From positions 7,502,001-7,566,000 of the forward strand of contig NZ_CP150302.1 of assembly GCF_038051945.1 (NCBI RefSeq): 64,000 nt of DNA. Reading direction: 5' to 3'. The position numbers and the translations under genes were made by a program. The stretch is from Paenibacillus sp. FSL H3-0469. GTDB taxonomy: Bacteria; Bacillota; Bacilli; Paenibacillales; Paenibacillaceae. Positions 35,939 through 45,104 of the stretch are shown piece by piece (positions within the stretch are counted from its first letter, which is position 1; every line of letters starts with the position of its first letter). Under the pieces are notes generated by a model. It did no database searches and was not told the DNA's origin. It worked only from the letters and a program-made list of their open reading frames with translations.

Positions 35939-36796
35939 TCAGGACAGCATACTGGCCCGGTATCTGCCCGGGGACATCCCGGCGACCTTGGTGAAGCTGC
36001 GGATGAAGTTGGCGTAATCGCTGAAGCCGGACAGCTCGCAGGCGGCTGCGACACTCCTGCCGGAGGTAAGGTGGCTCATGGCCAGGGAGACGCGCTTGTT
36101 CACGATATAGGAGCGGACGGTAAGCCCCGTGTGCTCTTTGAACAGCTGGCTTATATATTTACCGCTGTAATGAAATTCCTGCTCCAGCTGGGCGGAGTAG
36201 ATCGGTTCGAGCAGATGCTCCTCGATGTAAGCCATCGTCTGGCGGACCAGCTCCGGCATGAGATTATGCGGCAGGGCGGCGGAAGACTGCTGCAGAGTGT
36301 TGATGAATACTAACAGCCGGGTGGCATAGGAATCGGCCAGCAGATCCTGTCCGTATTCCTCGGAGTGAAGGCTATGGATTAATTGATCCGCCAGTCTGGA
36401 ATAGAAGGCGCACTGGTCGCGGGAGAGCCGGATCAGCGTGTTCTGCCCGGAGGGAAAGGCATTGAAGCAGGCCAACAGGTTCGTGCGGCTGCTGGATAGC
36501 CGCCGCAGGGCAGATCTTCTCAGGTTCAGCCCGATCCGTTCATACATCTGATTGTCGGCACAGACACAGCGGTGCATCTCACCTGGACGGATCAGGAACA
36601 GATCGCCGGGGGAGAGCTTGTAGCAGGACTGCTCCACATACATATAGGTATTGCCTCTCAGGAACAGGTAGATTTCATAAGCATCGTGCCGGTGGTAAGG
36701 CTGAGCCGGGCTGAGCTGCTCTGTGGTGGTTGATTTGTGGAAGCAGATCATTTCTTGGGGAATCGGAGTGAACTCATACTGGGCAAGTTGTTCCAT
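35939..36796 (-). CDS. AraC-family regulator with cupin sensor domain (paralogue)
   Basis: The 285-residue transcription factor has the same layout as the regulator at 32283: cupin with YHRHDAYEIYLFLRG and PGEMH motifs, then AraC helix-turn-helix with YSGKYISQLFKEHTGLTV and CELSGFSDYANFIRSFTKVAGMSPGRY. The last 23 residues before the C-terminal tail are nearly identical in the two. ATG at 36796 follows AAAGGA with nine bases between. It is divergent from the glucuronoxylanase gene xynC and is a plausible regulator of it. Confidence 0.92.
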   Translation of the reverse strand: MEQLAQYEFTPIPQEMICFHKSTTTEQLSPAQPYHRHDAYEIYLFLRGNTYMYVEQSCYKLSPGDLFLIRPGEMHRCVCADNQMYERIGLNLRRSALRRLSSSRTNLLACFNAFPSGQNTLIRLSRDQCAFYSRLADQLIHSLHSEEYGQDLLADSYATRLLVFINTLQQSSAALPHNLMPELVRQTMAYIEEHLLEPIYSAQLEQEFHYSGKYISQLFKEHTGLTVRSYIVNKRVSLAMSHLTSGRSVAAACELSGFSDYANFIRSFTKVAGMSPGRYRASMLS

Positions 36797-36903
36797 GGCA
36801 TCCATTCCTTTAACTGGATATATAAGGATTATTGGTATCCGCGCAATATAGTATCGCTGATATGCAACGACGATATATCAATTATTTAATATAATACAGG
36901 AAT

Positions 36904-36917
36904 AGGAAGCGCTTGCA
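36904..36917. promoter_or_regulatory. cre-like site upstream of xynC
   Basis: AGGAAGCGCTTGCA matches TGWNANCGNTNWCA at 11 of 14 positions, with a strongly palindromic AAGCGCTT centre. It lies between the divergent AraC gene and xynC, as expected for CcpA repression of a xylanase gene. Confidence 0.5.
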
Positions 36918-37045
36918 AGTGCTTCAAGGAAAAAGGACAAGCCTGTACAGGGTACAGCTGCCGCTTCGATTAGACAGGAGGTGTGGCGGGAGAAGATCCG
37001 GCAGAAGTGACATGAGCCCAATTATATTGAAGAGGAGCTGAAGCA

Positions 37046-38722
37046 ATGAAATCCAAGTTCAAAAAATCACTGTTGACCCTATTGGCTAGTGTGACCATGC
37101 TGTCTGCAATGGTAATTTCGCCGCCGCCCAAAGTAAATGCGGCCAGCGATGTGACCGTCAATCTGTCCGATCAAAAACAGGTGATCCGCGGGTTCGGAGG
37201 CATCAACCACCCGGTCTGGATCGGCGATCTGACGGCCGCGCAGCGGGAGACCGCCTTCGGCAACGGGGCGAACCAGCTTGGGTTCTCCATTCTGAGAATT
37301 TCTGTAGACGATAACAAGAATAACTGGTCTAAGGAGCTGGACACGGCCAAGGCGGCCGTTGCCAAGGGAGCCATTGTCTTCGCTTCACCCTGGAATCCGC
37401 CTGCAAGTATGACGGAGACCTTCAACCGCAACGGGAATACCTCAGCCAAGCGGCTCAGATACGATATGTATGGCGCGTACGCCCAGCATCTGAATGATTT
37501 CGTGACGTACATGAAGAATAACGGGGTGGACCTGTATGCCATCTCGGTGCAGAATGAACCGGACTACGCAGAGACCTGGACCTGGTGGACGCCTGCCGAA
37601 ATGCTAAACTTTATGAAGAATTATGCCGGTGCGATTAACTGCCGGGTTATTGCTCCGGAATCTTTTCAATATCTGAAGAATATGTCTGACCCGATCCTGA
37701 ATGACTCCCAGGCGCTGGCCAATATGGATATTCTGGGGGCGCATTTGTATGGCACACAGGTGAACAACTTTGCTTATCCGCTCTTCAAGCAGAAGGGTGC
37801 AGGCAAAGAGCTGTGGATGACCGAGGTCTATTACCCTAACAGCAATAACAACTCGGCCAACCTGTGGCCGGAAGCACTGGAAGTGGCATACCATATGCAC
37901 AATGCGCTGGTGGAAGGGGATTTCCAGGCTTACGTATGGTGGTATATCCGCCGTCAATACAGCCCGATGAATGAGGACGGCAGTATCAGCAAGCGCGGGG
38001 ACAGTATGGCCCAGTTCTCCAAGTTCGTCCGCCCGGGTTATGTCAGAGTGGATGCCACCAAGAATCCGAATACCAATGTCTATGTCTCGGCCTACAAAGG
38101 CGATAATAAAGCTGTTATTGTAGCGATTAACAAAAGTAATTCGGCAGTAAGCCAGAAGTTTGTCCTGCAGAACGGGACGGCCTCCAGTGCTTCGACATGG
38201 ATCACGGACGCGAGCCGCAAGGTTGCTGCGGGAGCATCCATCAATCTATCGAACGGTTCCTTTACAGCCCAGCTTCCGGCGCTAAGTGTAACGACCTTTG
38301 TAGCGGAACTTGGAAGCGGAGGCAGCACCGGAACCGGAACTACTTATGAGGCTGAGACTGGCACCACACTGACGAATGCCGCCGCAGAGACAGTCAATGC
38401 CGGTTATACGGGCAGCGGCTACGTCAATTTTAATGCGGCAACGGATGCTGCGATCCAGTGGAACAGTGTGTACTGTGCGGTGGCCGGGACCAAGAATCTG
38501 AAATTCCGCTATGCCCTGGAGAGCGGCACAAGAAATCTGGATGTTTATGTGAACGGCAGCAAGGTCATCAGCAATACCGCGTTTACCGCAACGGGTGCCT
38601 GGTCCTCCTGGGGGGAGAAGACGGTTCAGGTCCCTATGATTGTCGGCAACAATACGGTAAAAGTGGTGACTACCGGTACGGAAGGCCCCAATGTGGACAG
38701 CATTACTGTGACCGCCCAGTAG
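37046..38722 (+). CDS. xynC: GH30 subfamily 8 glucuronoxylanase with C-terminal CBM6/35-like domain
   Basis: This secreted endoxylanase cuts the xylan backbone at positions set by glucuronic acid side chains. After a 32-residue signal peptide ending VNAAS, the catalytic domain (about 33-420) is very close to Bacillus subtilis XynC, with QVIRGFGGINHP, acid/base E171 in VQNEPDYA, nucleophile E260 in WMTEVYYP, and the arginine pair R302-R303 in WWYIRRQY in the region that binds the glucuronate substituent. A TYEAETGTTL module (about 437-558) is CBM6/35-like and is not in the subtilis enzyme. AGAGGAGC precedes the ATG. A cre-like site lies upstream and a terminator follows. Confidence 0.97.
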   Translation: MKSKFKKSLLTLLASVTMLSAMVISPPPKVNAASDVTVNLSDQKQVIRGFGGINHPVWIGDLTAAQRETAFGNGANQLGFSILRISVDDNKNNWSKELDTAKAAVAKGAIVFASPWNPPASMTETFNRNGNTSAKRLRYDMYGAYAQHLNDFVTYMKNNGVDLYAISVQNEPDYAETWTWWTPAEMLNFMKNYAGAINCRVIAPESFQYLKNMSDPILNDSQALANMDILGAHLYGTQVNNFAYPLFKQKGAGKELWMTEVYYPNSNNNSANLWPEALEVAYHMHNALVEGDFQAYVWWYIRRQYSPMNEDGSISKRGDSMAQFSKFVRPGYVRVDATKNPNTNVYVSAYKGDNKAVIVAINKSNSAVSQKFVLQNGTASSASTWITDASRKVAAGASINLSNGSFTAQLPALSVTTFVAELGSGGSTGTGTTYEAETGTTLTNAAAETVNAGYTGSGYVNFNAATDAAIQWNSVYCAVAGTKNLKFRYALESGTRNLDVYVNGSKVISNTAFTATGAWSSWGEKTVQVPMIVGNNTVKVVTTGTEGPNVDSITVTAQ

Positions 38723-38758
38723 TCTCTGGAGCCTCAACGGTTCAATAGCCTGAAATTC

Positions 38759-38812
38759 AATCCTGGCTTGTAGACAGCAGCTTGCACAGTGCGTTTACAG
38801 GCCGGGATTTTT
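38759..38812 (+). terminator. Terminator of xynC
   Basis: AATCCTGGCTTGTA pairs with TACAGGCCGGGATT (14 pairs, two G-T), followed by a short T run. Confidence 0.85.
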
Positions 38813-38951
38813 AATGGGTACCGCAATACATAAGCCTAAAAAAGGCGATCGTACAAATTTGAAGGTTTATAGTGTTTTTTTATAATCTTTCGTGCATCCC
38901 TCTCATACAAATTTGCTTTTTGAATTGTTAAGCTATTACCAGGCAAAGTTA

Positions 38952-38965
38952 TGTAAGCGCATACA
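38952..38965. promoter_or_regulatory. cre site upstream of the GH30-like SLH gene
   Basis: TGTAAGCGCATACA matches TGWNANCGNTNWCA at 13 of 14 positions, 18 bases before the start codon and next to the ribosome binding site. CcpA bound here would block transcription elongation or initiation. Confidence 0.6.
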
Positions 38966-38983
38966 ATAGGAGGAATCTCTAGG

Positions 38984-41900
38984 ATGAGTAAAAAGATCAG
39001 GAGAAAGGCACTCTCGGCTTCAATGGCTGGTGTGCTGCTGTTATCCGTCATTACCCCTATGCCATTCTCTAACCCGCTTCAAGCTGCTCCGGCTGCTATT
39101 GCTCCGGCACAGGTAACCGCCGATTGGTACAAGAGCTATCAGACGATGGATGGTGTAGGAGCCGCCTATGCGTATACGGATTCCGTGCATATGCTGCAGC
39201 TCGCTTCAGCCGGCCATCAGGATACGGTCCGGCATCTGCTCGATCTGACCTTCAGTGAACAGAAGGGTACAGGCCACGACATTGTCCGGGTGATCATCGG
39301 TGACAACGGCGGCCTGACGACTTCCGGGGCTACTGCGGCCAGCCCGGGGTTCAACCCGCTCACCAGTCTCCTGGCCGATGTAAGTAATCCCGGCTTCGAC
39401 ATTGAGGGGAATGCCATTCCCCTGCGCGGAACAGCGGGACAATACGGCTACAAGATCGAAGCGGAGAACCGCTATTATGACGGCAATACCGACAGCATCT
39501 GGCCGGTTGAACCGGAGCATGCTCCTGGAACCCTTGTACCTGTGCAAGACTTCATATGGGATTATCCCTCCTGGAATCAGCCGATCGGCAATGACGACGG
39601 CGGTCCGACCAATCTTCTCAGCAAGCCCGGTGAACTGCCGGTAGTCATTAAGAACTCCCCGCGTACCCGCAAAGAGCTGTTCGATATCGATCAGGTCTGG
39701 ACCATGCTCCAGGCGCAGCAGTATGGCGTTAAGCAATTCTACGCCTGCACCTGGACTGTACCTTACTGGATGAGCCAATCCAACACCAATTCTCCCAGCA
39801 AAATTATCCGCGGCGACATTGCCACCATCGACGGAAAACCGGTCAAAATATATTATCAGGCCTATGCAGATTATCTTGTCAATTATATTCGCGGCATGTG
39901 GGAGCAGTGGGGCATTCCGATAACCCACATCAATCCTTTTAACGAAGTCGATCTGGCGGGCGGCTCAGCCGCTTATGTTACTGAACTGATTAACGTCTAT
40001 ATCGGGCCTGCCTTGAAGAAATCGATGCAGCCCGGCGGCGACCTCTATGATATTAAGAACCCGGACGGCAAGCTCATCGATTTCATTCCCCAGCTTGCCG
40101 CTGTGGACGGCACGAATCTGGGCGCTTCCTTAAGCAGAGGCGGTGAGGTGTTCTCGCAGACCGACCCTGATAATGCACTCGACAAGAATCCCTATCTCGA
40201 TGTATTCACCACCCATCTCTACGGTACAGTTGGCATCGGTACGGATGAGAACAAGCTGTACCACACCGGCGATTTCTCCAAGGGCCCTCTGGATTACACC
40301 AAGGATGGAAGCAAGTATCCCGAATATCTGACGAAGTATAAGCTCTGGCAGGCAGAATTCATGAACCAGGACACCGGTGACGGATCGGCTGGCGCGTATA
40401 CCCAGCGCTACGGCAATCAGAATATCAATGACGCCGTGCGCTGGTCTAATCTGATGACGAATATGTTCACCAGTAATCCGGGCTTCACCGGCTTTGTCTG
40501 GTGGAGTATGTGGGACAGCAACGGCGCGGACGGCTCTGACCTGATCCGCTTCGTGACGACCAACTCCCAGCAGGAGCCGGGACGGATCAGCACACTGACC
40601 GGTGAATACCGGTTGTTCAAGCGCTTTTACAGCTACGGGCATTTCTCCCGGTTCATGAATCCCGGCGATGTGCGCTTTGAGGTTACACGCGTACCGGCGC
40701 CTGATCTGAATGTGGTCGGCTTCAAGAATCCGGCTACGGGCGATTTCTCAATGACGGTATCGAATGCGAACAATGATGACAGCGTTCAGCCGCTGGAATT
40801 CAATCTGAAGGATTTCCCGGCAGGAACGGACAGTGTGACGGTGTTCCGCACCTCGGGAAGCGAGAACCAGAAGAAGCTGGGCACGATTCCGGTATCGGGC
40901 GGCAAGTTCGTTATTGATATTCCGTCGGCCAGCGTCGTAACGGTTGTTCCGTCCAAGGGAACCTTTGCCGCCTATCAGGGACTGGACGGGGAACGCGATA
41001 TCTTCTCTACACTGGAAGCGGAGGGCAATGACAACCATGTGCCCGGTGACAGTGCAGGCCAGGCGGGCCGGGCCAATGAGGCAGTGACGCTTGGGGCAGG
41101 CGGCTACCTCGCTTACAACAATGTGAACTTTGCAGACGGCTCGGCGAACGGCGGCGTGGTCCGCAGACACTTGCTGTATCTTACCGCCCAGACGAAGTCG
41201 GCCCAGGGAGGCAAGCTTGCCGCTTATGTGCTTCCGGTGGGGGCCGCTGCCAGCAGCAGTGCCGATATCCTGTCCCAAGGTACGCGGGTCGCAGAGATTC
41301 TGGTACCGGCCAACGACAGCTACGGCAAATTCCAGACTATGGTCGATACCGGTGACCTCAGTGCTTACGGGCATAAGGATTTCTATATTGTGGCTGAGCC
41401 GAGCGGGGCCGGGGGTACCATTACCGTTGACCGCTTCCTGTTCGGCGCAGGCGATTCCGACTGGAGTACAGCCGCCAATAACTCGGTCGTGACGATTCCG
41501 GGGAACCTGCTGCTGAATGGAGATTTCGATACAGCCACAGGCTCGAATTCCGATCACTGGTCGGCAGGCCGTTACAATAACGGCAGCTTCGAGCCTGCTG
41601 TCACCGGGCCTGTGCTTACGGCAGATACAGTGCAGAGCTACTCGGGACTCTCCCGTTACCTGAAGAACAACTCTACCTCCAAGGTGGCCGGGTCCGGGAA
41701 GCTTGCGGGCCGCACAGCAGCTGCGGAGCAGTATGACGGCCTCTGGCAGGATTTGACCGGCAAGCTGACCAAGGGAGAAAGCTATAACTTCAAGGGTTAT
41801 TTTCTCTCGATGATGAGCCGTCCGGACAGCTATGATGTCGCTGCGGAGCATCCAGGGGATGTGGAAGCGGCGCTGGTGTATTACGACAAGGACGGAGTCC

Positions 41901-44758
41901 AGCTTGGCATGGACCCGATTAATGGGCGCGATATGCCTGAACCCTACGCTGCCCGTGAAGCTGGCGATCCGGCTTACTGGCAGAACGGCAAACTGATCGG
42001 ACGTATTCTTGAGGGCGGCCCGCTTGGCCTTAGCTCCTTCCAGCCTGCGGATGTGAAGGTGGCGGACTGGCATGAGACGCCTAATCAGCCGTTCACGTAC
42101 AATGAACCCGCAGGCACAGCAAAGGTAATTCTGGCGGTGTATGCCAAGGATGCCAACATCCTGTATGCCGACCAAATGTCGCTTACTCCTAAGGCGGTTG
42201 TCTCCCGCAACCTTTTTATCGATGGCGTTCAGCCGTCTGATTTTGACGAAGCGAAGTACGAATATAAATTTATGGTGAAAGGGAATGCCATTCCGAAGGT
42301 TACAGCGGTAACCAGCGATCCGGCTGAGCATGTGAGTATCTCGCAGGCGAACAATGTGCAAGGAACGGCAGTGGTCCGGTTTAGCAAAGGCGAACAAGTG
42401 AAGACCTATAGAATCTTCTTCAGTACGAACGAGGTGGTTGATTTCTCGAATGGCCTTCCGGCAGGCTGGGAGGTAGTAAATCCGGCTGATCCGCAGGCGG
42501 CACTCCGCTATAGCGCGGATGGTGCAGAGATTCAGACCTTGAAGAGCGGTACGGAGTATCCGGGCAGCCATAATATGCTGCAGCTTCCAGGCTCCGCTGA
42601 CGGTAACTGGACGCTGACGGCGAAGCTCACCGTTGACAAACCGTTAAATGATCCGTCCATGGGCGAGAACTCCCAGGTGGGTCTTGGCATCAGCGGCAGT
42701 TCAAGCGGAGAATTTTACCGGATCAATGCAAGGAAGGTCAGCAGCAATATCAAAGTCAATAATTCAGGCAAAATTGGTACCGAATCCTTCACCAACAACA
42801 CGAACCAAACCAACTTAAGCGGTACTAACTATTTCTTGCGGATTGTAAAAGAAGGCAATGTGGTGCAGGGCTATTTCTCGACCAACAGCGGCTCTTCCTG
42901 GATTACGATGGGCAGTCCGTCCACGTATACTCCGGAATTCTTCAAGGCTGCCAAGGTGCAATTGTATGGAACCAATACGAGCGCAGTAACGGATTTCAAA
43001 GTCACCTTCTCGGGGGTTACCCTGGTGAAGACCCTGGGAGAGACGGGGGAAATAATCTGGCCTGAGGGAAGCAAGCTTGAAGCTACCGGTATTACGCGTA
43101 CAGGGGTTACCTTATCGTGGCCGGCGGCAATGGATAATCTGGGCGTTACCGGCTACCGTATCTACAATGGGATTGATGCCGAGCCGCTGCTTGTAACCGG
43201 CATTGAACCGGTGGAGAGCGAAGCCGGAGCCGTATACCGTTATGAGATATCCGGGCTGCTGCCGAATACGCAGTATACCTTCAAGGTGGAGGCAAGAGAT
43301 GCTGCGGGGAGCTGGAGTAAGGACGGACCGTCCGTTATAGTGACCACCCTGCCGGGTGAAGACATCACACCGCCGGTCTGGGCGGAAGGAAGTACGCTTG
43401 CCGCTTCCGGTATCACGAGTGACGGGCTGACGCTGACCTGGTCAGCTACGGCTACAGATGACAGCGGCATCTACGGGTACCGGATTACGAACGGAACCGG
43501 AGAACAGGCGATTACGGTTACAGATGCTGTGTACACGGAGACCGTAACAGGTGCTGTATATAGTTATCAGGTAACGGGATTACAGCCGGGTACAACGTAT
43601 AGCTTCAAAGTGGAGGCAGGAGATACAGGCGGCAATTGGAGTGCCGATGGGCCTTCGGTGCCGGCAACCACACTGTCTGCTGCAGACACCGCACCTCCGG
43701 TCTGGCCTGAGGGAAGCATGTTTGATGCTTCAAAGATCACGGCATCGGGCCTGACATTAACCTGGACGCAGGCTGAGGATGATACAGGAGTGACAGGCTA
43801 CAGAATCTATAAGGGATCGGAGGAGATAGCGGCGTTGCCTGGAAAAGAGCTGCGGTACGAGGTAACCGGGCTTGCTGCGGGAACAGAGTATCATTTCTCG
43901 GTGCAGGCCGGGGATGAAGCCGGGAACTGGAGTAAGAATGGTCCCGCCCTATCTGTAACTACGCTAAAAGACAGCGGCGGTCCGTCTGAGCCGACGCCAA
44001 CACCGACAACAAGACCGACGCCAACACCAACAACAAGACCAACACCGACGCCAACACCGACGCCAATATCTACACCAGCGCCGACATCTGCGCCAGGCTC
44101 TATGCCGTCATCTGCACCAACGCCAACGCCTGTGCCTGGAACAGTAGGGTCGCCAGCGCCGTCACCAGCTGTAACTTCGGCACCTTCACCGGTGCCTGTC
44201 AGCCCATTCCAGGATGTGCAGGCCAAGTATAGCTGGGCTTCCGAGGCGATTGACATGCTGTACGGGCTGGGTATTATCACAGGAACCTCCAGCACCAAGT
44301 TTAACCCGGAGAAGAACATCACAAGAGCGGATTTTGTGCTGATGCTGGTGCGGGCACTGGGACTTGAAGCGGAAACAGAAGTATCATCTGCTTCCAGCTT
44401 TGCGGATGTCAATCAGGCAGCCTATTATTATGAAGCATTGGGCATCGCCAAGCAGCTGGGAATCATTCAGGGAGTAGATGGAAGCAGGTTCAATCCGAAG
44501 GGGGAAATCACCAGACAGGATATGATGGTCATCGCTGCCAGAGCACTGAAGGCGGTGAACAAATTAACAGTTAGCGGCAGCGCCGGAGATATAAGCAGCT
44601 ATTCTGACCGGAATGAAGTGGCGAAGTATGCCGTGGATAGTGTAGCTGCTCTGGTTAGAGCAGGCATCGTGCGGGGAGACGGCATATCCATTCATCCCGC
44701 CGCAGCCACCACCCGGGCGGAAGCCGCCGTCATGACTTTCCGTATGCTGAAGAAGTGA
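38984..44758 (+). CDS. Giant SLH-anchored GH30-like glycosidase with CBM, FN3 and SLH modules
   Basis: This is a cell-surface hydrolase of 1924 residues. A signal peptide of about 34 residues precedes a GH30-like domain (about 45-660) that begins with the typical TMDGVGAAYAYTDS segment. Acid/base is E321 in INPFNEVD and nucleophile E458 in WQAEF, with WTVPYWM corresponding to the usual PPAWM. Then follow a CBM-like domain (670-830), a CBM4/9-like beta-sandwich (840-1065), a cadherin-like segment (1072-1145), a LamG-like domain (1150-1345), three FN3 domains (about 1365-1660), a Pro-Thr linker and three SLH motifs (from about 1741). GGAGG precedes the ATG. The GH30 subfamily is unclear, so specificity is not known. 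Confidence 0.9.
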   Translation: MSKKIRRKALSASMAGVLLLSVITPMPFSNPLQAAPAAIAPAQVTADWYKSYQTMDGVGAAYAYTDSVHMLQLASAGHQDTVRHLLDLTFSEQKGTGHDIVRVIIGDNGGLTTSGATAASPGFNPLTSLLADVSNPGFDIEGNAIPLRGTAGQYGYKIEAENRYYDGNTDSIWPVEPEHAPGTLVPVQDFIWDYPSWNQPIGNDDGGPTNLLSKPGELPVVIKNSPRTRKELFDIDQVWTMLQAQQYGVKQFYACTWTVPYWMSQSNTNSPSKIIRGDIATIDGKPVKIYYQAYADYLVNYIRGMWEQWGIPITHINPFNEVDLAGGSAAYVTELINVYIGPALKKSMQPGGDLYDIKNPDGKLIDFIPQLAAVDGTNLGASLSRGGEVFSQTDPDNALDKNPYLDVFTTHLYGTVGIGTDENKLYHTGDFSKGPLDYTKDGSKYPEYLTKYKLWQAEFMNQDTGDGSAGAYTQRYGNQNINDAVRWSNLMTNMFTSNPGFTGFVWWSMWDSNGADGSDLIRFVTTNSQQEPGRISTLTGEYRLFKRFYSYGHFSRFMNPGDVRFEVTRVPAPDLNVVGFKNPATGDFSMTVSNANNDDSVQPLEFNLKDFPAGTDSVTVFRTSGSENQKKLGTIPVSGGKFVIDIPSASVVTVVPSKGTFAAYQGLDGERDIFSTLEAEGNDNHVPGDSAGQAGRANEAVTLGAGGYLAYNNVNFADGSANGGVVRRHLLYLTAQTKSAQGGKLAAYVLPVGAAASSSADILSQGTRVAEILVPANDSYGKFQTMVDTGDLSAYGHKDFYIVAEPSGAGGTITVDRFLFGAGDSDWSTAANNSVVTIPGNLLLNGDFDTATGSNSDHWSAGRYNNGSFEPAVTGPVLTADTVQSYSGLSRYLKNNSTSKVAGSGKLAGRTAAAEQYDGLWQDLTGKLTKGESYNFKGYFLSMMSRPDSYDVAAEHPGDVEAALVYYDKDGVQLGMDPINGRDMPEPYAAREAGDPAYWQNGKLIGRILEGGPLGLSSFQPADVKVADWHETPNQPFTYNEPAGTAKVILAVYAKDANILYADQMSLTPKAVVSRNLFIDGVQPSDFDEAKYEYKFMVKGNAIPKVTAVTSDPAEHVSISQANNVQGTAVVRFSKGEQVKTYRIFFSTNEVVDFSNGLPAGWEVVNPADPQAALRYSADGAEIQTLKSGTEYPGSHNMLQLPGSADGNWTLTAKLTVDKPLNDPSMGENSQVGLGISGSSSGEFYRINARKVSSNIKVNNSGKIGTESFTNNTNQTNLSGTNYFLRIVKEGNVVQGYFSTNSGSSWITMGSPSTYTPEFFKAAKVQLYGTNTSAVTDFKVTFSGVTLVKTLGETGEIIWPEGSKLEATGITRTGVTLSWPAAMDNLGVTGYRIYNGIDAEPLLVTGIEPVESEAGAVYRYEISGLLPNTQYTFKVEARDAAGSWSKDGPSVIVTTLPGEDITPPVWAEGSTLAASGITSDGLTLTWSATATDDSGIYGYRITNGTGEQAITVTDAVYTETVTGAVYSYQVTGLQPGTTYSFKVEAGDTGGNWSADGPSVPATTLSAADTAPPVWPEGSMFDASKITASGLTLTWTQAEDDTGVTGYRIYKGSEEIAALPGKELRYEVTGLAAGTEYHFSVQAGDEAGNWSKNGPALSVTTLKDSGGPSEPTPTPTTRPTPTPTTRPTPTPTPTPISTPAPTSAPGSMPSSAPTPTPVPGTVGSPAPSPAVTSAPSPVPVSPFQDVQAKYSWASEAIDMLYGLGIITGTSSTKFNPEKNITRADFVLMLVRALGLEAETEVSSASSFADVNQAAYYYEALGIAKQLGIIQGVDGSRFNPKGEITRQDMMVIAARALKAVNKLTVSGSAGDISSYSDRNEVAKYAVDSVAALVRAGIVRGDGISIHPAAATTRAEAAVMTFRMLKK
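43991..44200 (+). repeat. Pro-Thr-rich linker minisatellite
   Basis: Short repeats such as CCGACGCCAACACCGACAAC encode PTPTTR and PTPTPT units between the last FN3 domain and the SLH motifs of the GH30-like protein. They are wall-spanning linker codons prone to slippage. Confidence 0.85.
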
Positions 44759-44801
44759 TGAAGTAACACCCCGCAGGTAAAAGCATAGAATCATATCAAA
44801 T

Positions 44802-44872
44802 CCCCCTCACGGCCGCTAGCGTCCCCCCATCGGAAGATGGGCCGGATGCCGGCTGGCCGGAGGGGTATTTTT
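44802..44872 (+). terminator. Terminator after the GH30-like SLH gene
   Basis: CCCCTC-A-CGGCC near 44803 pairs with GGCCG-GAGGGG ending 44865, with an inner hairpin CCCATC-GGAA-GATGGG, followed by ATTTTTG. Confidence 0.8.
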
Positions 44873-45007
44873 GAGTAATATAAACGTCCACGTCCCAAGA
44901 GCAATCCCTCGCCGTACCTGCCACCGAACAACCAGCATACTAATCCTTCCGGGTGATCATGATCCTGCAAACACGAAGCTGCCAGAATCGGAATTAGGAT
45001 AGGAATT

Positions 45008-45075
45008 AGTTGGATAAAGTACACTTGCTTCCGTACATCCCTAGGATATCAGCGAAATAAGATTCTTTTTGCCAA
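45008..45075. repeat. Single AGTTGGATAAAGTACACTTG repeat unit
   Basis: This is a well-preserved member of the family seen at 22887, 31980 and 2458/3934. It is followed by a decayed tail ending TTTTTGCCAATTG. The remaining intergenic sequence between 44873 and 45104 shows no gene. Confidence 0.6.
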
Positions 45076-45104
45076 TTGTTTGCGGCTTGAAGTGTGCGTG
45101 GAGG

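Noticed and set aside
40748-42571. 607-codon open frame antisense to the GH30-like gene
   Set aside because: It lies wholly opposite a strong multidomain gene, has no recognisable domain or start signal, and mirrors the sense codon usage.
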